Source: Arthrobacter pascens
GTDB taxonomy: Bacteria; Actinomycetota; Actinomycetes; Actinomycetales; Micrococcaceae
Direction: 5' to 3'
DNA length: 64,000 bases
Assembly: GCF_017052465.1 (NCBI RefSeq)
Contig: NZ_JAFHKT010000152.1
Span: forward strand, 124,001-188,000
Shown: positions 60,447 through 64,000 of the stretch, in pieces
Numbering within the stretch: position 1 is the first letter of the stretch
How the letters are laid out: each line of letters begins with the position of its first letter
Made by a program: the position numbers and the translations under genes
Notes under the pieces: generated by a model
Seen by the model: only the letters and a program-made list of their open reading frames with translations
Databases searched by the model: none
Told to the model about the DNA's origin: nothing

Positions 60447-61946
60447 GTGCCACATCATCGCCTGTCCCCCAGCGTCCACGAACAGACCAACGCCCTGGCC
60501 GAGGCCCTGAGTGCGCTGCGGACCGAGCTGGAACTCCCCGGGCAGTTCGCCGACCACGTGCTCAGGGAGGCGGAGGCGGCCGTGGCGAAGCGCCGGCTCC
60601 CGGGGCTCGACCTGACCGGCGTCGAATTCCTGACCATCGATCCGCCGTCGTCCACGGACCTCGACCAGGCCCTCTTCATCGAACGGTCCGGGGAGGGCTA
60701 CAGGATCCTGTACGCCATCGCTGACGTTCCGTCCTTCGTGGTTCCCGGCGGTGCCCTCGACGCCGAAACCCGCCGCCGCGGACAGACGTTCTACGCTCCG
60801 GACGGCCGCATCCCCCTGCACCCGGAGGTGATCAGCGAGAACGCGGGAAGCCTGCTGGCCGGTCAGCTGTGTTCGGCGTTCGTCTGGGAGTTCGAGCTCG
60901 ATGCCGCGGCCGAAGTCGTTTCCGTACTGGTGCGGCGGGCCATGGTCCGCAGCCGGGCCAAGCTCAACTACAAGGGCGTCCAGGCAGAGCTGGATGCCGG
61001 GACCGCCTCACCCCTGCTGCAGCTCCTGCGCGAAGTGGGGCTCAAACGCGTTGAGCTCGAGCGTGCCCGCGGCGGCGCCAGCCTGAACATGCCTGAGCAG
61101 GAGATCGTGCAGCTTCCCGACGGCGGCTACCGGATTGTGGCGGCGCCGCAGCTTCCCGTGGAGGACTGGAACGCCCAGATTTCCCTCATGACCGGCATGG
61201 CCGCCGCCTCGCTGATGCTCGATGGCAAGGTGGGCATCCTCCGTACGATGCCGGCCCCGGACGAGCGGTCCCTCGGCCATTTCCGGCGCCAGACGGCCGC
61301 ATTGGGTAAACCGTGGGACGGGAAGGTCAGTTACGGCGAGTACCTGCGGACGCTGGATCCCACCGACCACCGGCAGCTGGCCATCATGCATTCGGCCGGC
61401 ATGCTTTTCCGCGGGGCCGGCTACACGTACTTTGACGGAGCGGTTCCGGACGACGCCATCCAGTCCGCCATCGGCACGGCGTACGCCCACACCACGGCAC
61501 CGCTGCGCCGGCTAATCGACCGTTTCGTCCTGGTCATCTGCGAGGCGCTGAGCAACAACCGCCCCGTGCCCGCGTGGGCACGGGAGGCGCTGCCGTCCCT
61601 GCCGGACATCATGGCAACCTCCGACCAGCTCGCCGCCAAGATGGAGCGCCTGGCGCTGGACACGGTGGAGGCGGCGCTGCTCATCAACCACATCGGCCAG
61701 GAGTTCGACGCCGTGGTGATCTCCGGGTCGAAACCCGCCAAGAACAACGGCAACGGCAGCACCACCAACGGCAACGGCAACGGCAAGAGCTCCAACGGCA
61801 ATGGCCCGTCCGGCATAGTCCAGATTGCCGAGCCGGCGGTCACCGCCCGCTGCGCCGGCGAAATGGAACCCGGCACGCGGGTGCGGGTCCGGCTGATTTC
61901 CTCGGACATCGCCACACGGGAAGTGCACCTCGAGCTGGTCGACTGA
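60447..61946 (+). CDS. RNB-domain ribonuclease (RNase II/R family)
   Basis: 499 residues. The catalytic RNB domain has TIDPPSSTDLDQALFIER with the aspartates that bind metal, YAIADVPSFV, and AYAHTTAPLRRLIDRFV. It lacks the N-terminal cold-shock domains of full RNase II/R and starts close to the RNB domain. Near the C-terminus a ~25-residue Asn-Gly-rich insert (NNGNGSTTNGNGNG) separates the RNB domain from a short S1-like end (RVRVRLISSD). Degrades RNA 3' to 5'. GTG 60447 follows a leaderless-type promoter. Confidence 0.88.
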   Translation: MPHHRLSPSVHEQTNALAEALSALRTELELPGQFADHVLREAEAAVAKRRLPGLDLTGVEFLTIDPPSSTDLDQALFIERSGEGYRILYAIADVPSFVVPGGALDAETRRRGQTFYAPDGRIPLHPEVISENAGSLLAGQLCSAFVWEFELDAAAEVVSVLVRRAMVRSRAKLNYKGVQAELDAGTASPLLQLLREVGLKRVELERARGGASLNMPEQEIVQLPDGGYRIVAAPQLPVEDWNAQISLMTGMAAASLMLDGKVGILRTMPAPDERSLGHFRRQTAALGKPWDGKVSYGEYLRTLDPTDHRQLAIMHSAGMLFRGAGYTYFDGAVPDDAIQSAIGTAYAHTTAPLRRLIDRFVLVICEALSNNRPVPAWAREALPSLPDIMATSDQLAAKMERLALDTVEAALLINHIGQEFDAVVISGSKPAKNNGNGSTTNGNGNGKSSNGNGPSGIVQIAEPAVTARCAGEMEPGTRVRVRLISSDIATREVHLELVD

Positions 61947-62000
61947 CTCCCGGTCCCGCCCTCCGCAGCCGCTCCAGTCAGGGAAACCTGTTTTCCCGGT

Positions 62001-62006
62001 TAGACT
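62001..62006 (+). promoter_or_regulatory. -10 box TAGACT for the helicase leader
   Basis: TAGACT, predicted start near 62013, giving a leader of about 220 nt before rhlE. Confidence 0.4.
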
Positions 62007-62234
62007 GAAGAGGTAGAAATGGATGCCCGGTCGTTGATTTCGTTTATTTTGAATCAACAAGCCCGCCCCTACGCGATCTTGAGACAGACCCGTTGGTCCC
62101 CAGTGCCAGCATTTAGATAGCCCGCGATCGGCTTCCACTGGAACCGCTTGCGCGCAGAGCGTGCTCCGGATCGGCCCCTTGGCCGGCCGTTGAGCATGCG
62201 GCGCCAATGCCCAAATGAATAAGGAAACTCCACT
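62007..62234 (+). promoter_or_regulatory. Long 5' leader of the DEAD-box helicase gene
   Basis: About 220 nt without a main gene, more AT-rich at its start (TTTATTTTGAATC) than its surroundings. It contains the short ORF above, a CGGCC-CCTT-GGCCG hairpin (62172-62185) and AAGGA before GTG 62235. Long leaders are common on cold-shock-type helicase genes. Confidence 0.45.
62019..62120 (+). CDS. Possible 33-codon upstream ORF in the helicase leader
   Basis: ATG 62019 to TAG 62118-62120, product starting MDARSLISFILNQQARPY. GAGG lies 5 nt before the ATG, although the predicted start site leaves little room for it. Too short to judge by coding bias, with several codons rare for a high-GC genome (TTT, ATT, AAT, AGA). 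Could be a leader peptide or chance. Confidence 0.3.
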   Translation: MDARSLISFILNQQARPYAILRQTRWSPVPAFR

Positions 62235-63944
62235 GTGAGTGAATTGCATACGCACCAACTGCTCTCCGATGACTCCGGAACCGAAACCATCGAGCCCGAA
62301 GAGACCATCATCTCGGACGAGAAGCCGCACGAGATCGCGGAGAAGTCCTTCGTGGACTACAACGTGCGCCCCGACATCGTCGAGTCCCTTGCCGACGCCG
62401 GCATCACCCATCCCTTCCCCATCCAGGCGATGACCCTGCCCGTGGCCCTGTCCGGCCACGACATCATCGGCCAGGCCAAGACCGGCACCGGCAAGACCCT
62501 CGGCTTCGGCATTCCCGCCCTGCAGCGCGTCGTGGGCCCGGACGATGAGGGCTTCAGCAAGCTGCCCGCGCCCGGCGCCCCGCAGGCCATGGTCATTGTC
62601 CCCACCCGCGAACTCGCCGTGCAGGTTGCCAACGACCTGCAGACCGCGTCCCGCAAGCGCAACGCCCGGATCGCCACCATCTACGGCGGCCGTGCGTACG
62701 AGCCCCAGATCGAAGCGCTGCAGAAGGGAGTGGAGGTCGTTGTCGGCACGCCCGGCCGCCTGATTGACCTCTACAAGCAGCGGCACTTGGTGCTCAAGAA
62801 CGTCAAGATCGTGGTCCTCGACGAGGCCGACGAGATGCTGGACCTTGGCTTCCTGCCCGATGTTGAGACCCTGATTGCCGGCACTCCCCCGGTCCGCCAG
62901 ACGCTGCTGTTCTCCGCCACGATGCCCGGCCCTGTGATCGCCATGGCCCGCCGGTACATGACGCAGCCCACCCACATCCGCGCCGCCGACCCGGACGATG
63001 AGGGCCTGACCAAGCGCGACATCCGCCAGCTCATCTACCGTGCGCACAGCATGGACAAGACCGAGGTTGTCGCCCGCATCCTGCAGGCCCGCGGACGCGG
63101 CCGCACCATTATCTTCACCAAGACCAAGCGGACGGCGGCCAAGGTCGCAGAGGAACTCGTTGACCGCGGATTTGCCGCCGCAGCCATTCACGGCGACCTC
63201 GGGCAGGGCGCCCGCGAACAGGCTCTCCGGGCCTTCCGCAACAACAAGGTGGACGTCCTCGTTGCCACTGACGTTGCCGCCCGCGGCATCGACGTTGATG
63301 ACGTCACGCACGTTATCAACTACCAGTGCGTCGAGGACGAGAAGATCTACCTGCACCGTGTGGGCCGCACCGGCCGTGCCGGCAACAAGGGCACCGCCGT
63401 GACGTTCGTGGACTGGGACGACATGCCGCGCTGGGGCCTCATCAACAAGGCGCTGGGCCTGAGTGTTCCCGAGCCCATCGAAACGTACTCCTCCTCGCCG
63501 CACCTTTTCGAGGACCTGGACATTCCGGAAGGCACCAAGGGCCGTCTCCCGCGCAGCAAGCGCACGCTGGCCGGCGTGGACGCCGAGGTCCTGGAGGACC
63601 TCGGCGAGACCGGCAAGAAGGTGACCCGCGGCGGACGCGACAGCAGCCGCTCCGGCGGGCGCGAGGGCGGACGCGACGGCGGGCGCTCCGACAGCCGCCG
63701 CAGCGGCGAAGCAGGCGGACGGTCCGGGGACCGCCGTCGTCGTTCCTCTGATACCGCTGCCGACGCCGGCACGGCACCTGACGCGGCTTCGGCAGCTGCA
63801 GCCGGCTCCGCCGCAGCGGGCGGGGACCAGCCCCCGCGCGCCCGGCGCAACCGCACCCGTACGCGCCGCCGCAACGGCGAGGTCGTGGCAGGCGGCGAGT
63901 CCGCATCAACGGGCTCGCAGCCGGGCAGCACCGAGGCCTCATAG
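62235..63944 (+). CDS. rhlE: DEAD-box RNA helicase, RhlE/CsdA-like
   Basis: 569 residues. Q motif HPFPIQAMTLPVAL, motif I AKTGTGKTLGF, Ia VPTRELAVQV, II VLDEADEML, III FSATMPG, then ATDVAARGIDVDDV and HRVGRTGRAG. The C-terminal ~120 residues are a basic Arg/Gly/Ser-rich tail (GREGGRDGGRSDSRR, RNRTRTRRRNG) for RNA binding. It remodels structured RNA, ribosome assembly or mRNA decay. The RNB ribonuclease gene just upstream suggests joint work on RNA. GTG start with AAGGA 11 nt upstream. Confidence 0.94.
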   Translation: MSELHTHQLLSDDSGTETIEPEETIISDEKPHEIAEKSFVDYNVRPDIVESLADAGITHPFPIQAMTLPVALSGHDIIGQAKTGTGKTLGFGIPALQRVVGPDDEGFSKLPAPGAPQAMVIVPTRELAVQVANDLQTASRKRNARIATIYGGRAYEPQIEALQKGVEVVVGTPGRLIDLYKQRHLVLKNVKIVVLDEADEMLDLGFLPDVETLIAGTPPVRQTLLFSATMPGPVIAMARRYMTQPTHIRAADPDDEGLTKRDIRQLIYRAHSMDKTEVVARILQARGRGRTIIFTKTKRTAAKVAEELVDRGFAAAAIHGDLGQGAREQALRAFRNNKVDVLVATDVAARGIDVDDVTHVINYQCVEDEKIYLHRVGRTGRAGNKGTAVTFVDWDDMPRWGLINKALGLSVPEPIETYSSSPHLFEDLDIPEGTKGRLPRSKRTLAGVDAEVLEDLGETGKKVTRGGRDSSRSGGREGGRDGGRSDSRRSGEAGGRSGDRRRRSSDTAADAGTAPDAASAAAAGSAAAGGDQPPRARRNRTRTRRRNGEVVAGGESASTGSQPGSTEAS

Positions 63945-63949
63945 CCTCA

Positions 63950-64000
63950 ATGACTGAACCTGTCTGGGCGCCGGACGGCAGCAACCTGGTGGTACACGCG
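63950..64000 (+). CDS. Start of a further gene, cut by the window end
   Basis: ATG 63950, 5 nt after the rhlE stop; 17 codons visible (MTEPVWAPDGSNLVVHA). The NLVVHA segment recalls the start of N6-adenine DNA methyltransferases (NLxxHADN), but this is too short to assign. Confidence 0.45.
   Translation, partial: MTEPVWAPDGSNLVVHA

Noticed and set aside
61981..61997. Hairpin GGGAAA...TTTCCC after the RNB gene as terminator
   Set aside because: Only six paired bases and no T tract after it; too weak to call.
61512..63503. 663-codon minus-strand frame across RNB and rhlE
   Set aside because: It crosses two well-supported genes; its sequence is the antisense of helicase and RNB motifs, a usual effect in high-GC DNA.

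Overview
The window is high-GC chromosomal DNA from an actinobacterium of the Micrococcaceae, most like Arthrobacter or Pseudarthrobacter. This rests on base composition, frequent GTG and TTG starts, a SigK/RskA pair, an AdnAB-type helicase-nuclease in place of RecBCD, a PspA/TPM envelope-stress pair, a coproporphyrin-type haem pathway (HemQ), MoeZ and DUF3107. It is almost entirely core genome. No insertion sequence, prophage, CRISPR array, rRNA or integrase was seen.

Layout. 0-3.9 kb: truncated cysteine desulfurase, SufR-like regulator, DoxX protein, lipoprotein, J-domain protein. 4-8.7 kb: trmL, sigK-rskA, then leftward etfB-etfA and a PIG-L deacetylase. 8.9-13.9 kb: htrA divergent from a TPM-domain protein and pspA. 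14-16.8 kb: photolyase, cytochrome b membrane protein, two initiator tRNA genes. 17-28.4 kb: UPF0182 protein, PDZ/Lon protease, DUF2342 protein, zinc peptidase, uvrD2, nudC, a phosphotransferase-like gene. 28.5-36.6 kb: adnB, adnA and an alkyltransferase-like gene in overlapping order, divergent from a DEDDh exonuclease. 36.9-39.6 kb: metNIQ. 39.7-52.3 kb: a complete set of haem enzymes from glutamyl-tRNA to haem, with hemA divergent from the rest. 52.4-55.7 kb: Tat-type secreted protein, moeZ, a TetR regulator, DUF3107 and a small membrane protein. 55.8-59.7 kb: a pterin dehydratase/VOC fusion, then thiO-thiS-thiG behind a TPP riboswitch, divergent from thiE. 59.7-64 kb: ferritin-like protein, RNB ribonuclease, DEAD-box helicase with a long leader, and the first 17 codons of one more gene.

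From memory, the 17-64 kb part holds, in the same general order, the genes of Mycobacterium tuberculosis Rv3193c to Rv3211 (UPF0182, PDZ protease, DUF2342, UvrD2, NudC, AdnB, AdnA, alkyltransferase-like, MoeB/Z, TetR, DUF3107, ferritin-like, RhlE). The phosphotransferase, exonuclease/met/haem and pterin/thiamine blocks sit between these shared genes.

Two architectural themes recur. At fourteen genes a -10 hexamer of form TANNNT lies 5-9 nt before the start codon with no usable Shine-Dalgarno, which suggests leaderless transcripts. Many transcription units are bounded by strong, nearly perfect hairpins. I found no clearly new defence or mobile system. The most useful leads are the helicase leader with a possible 33-codon upstream ORF, the SufR-like regulator with its TCTAAAA repeats, the palindrome before metNIQ, and the divergent thiamine promoters of which only one side carries the riboswitch.
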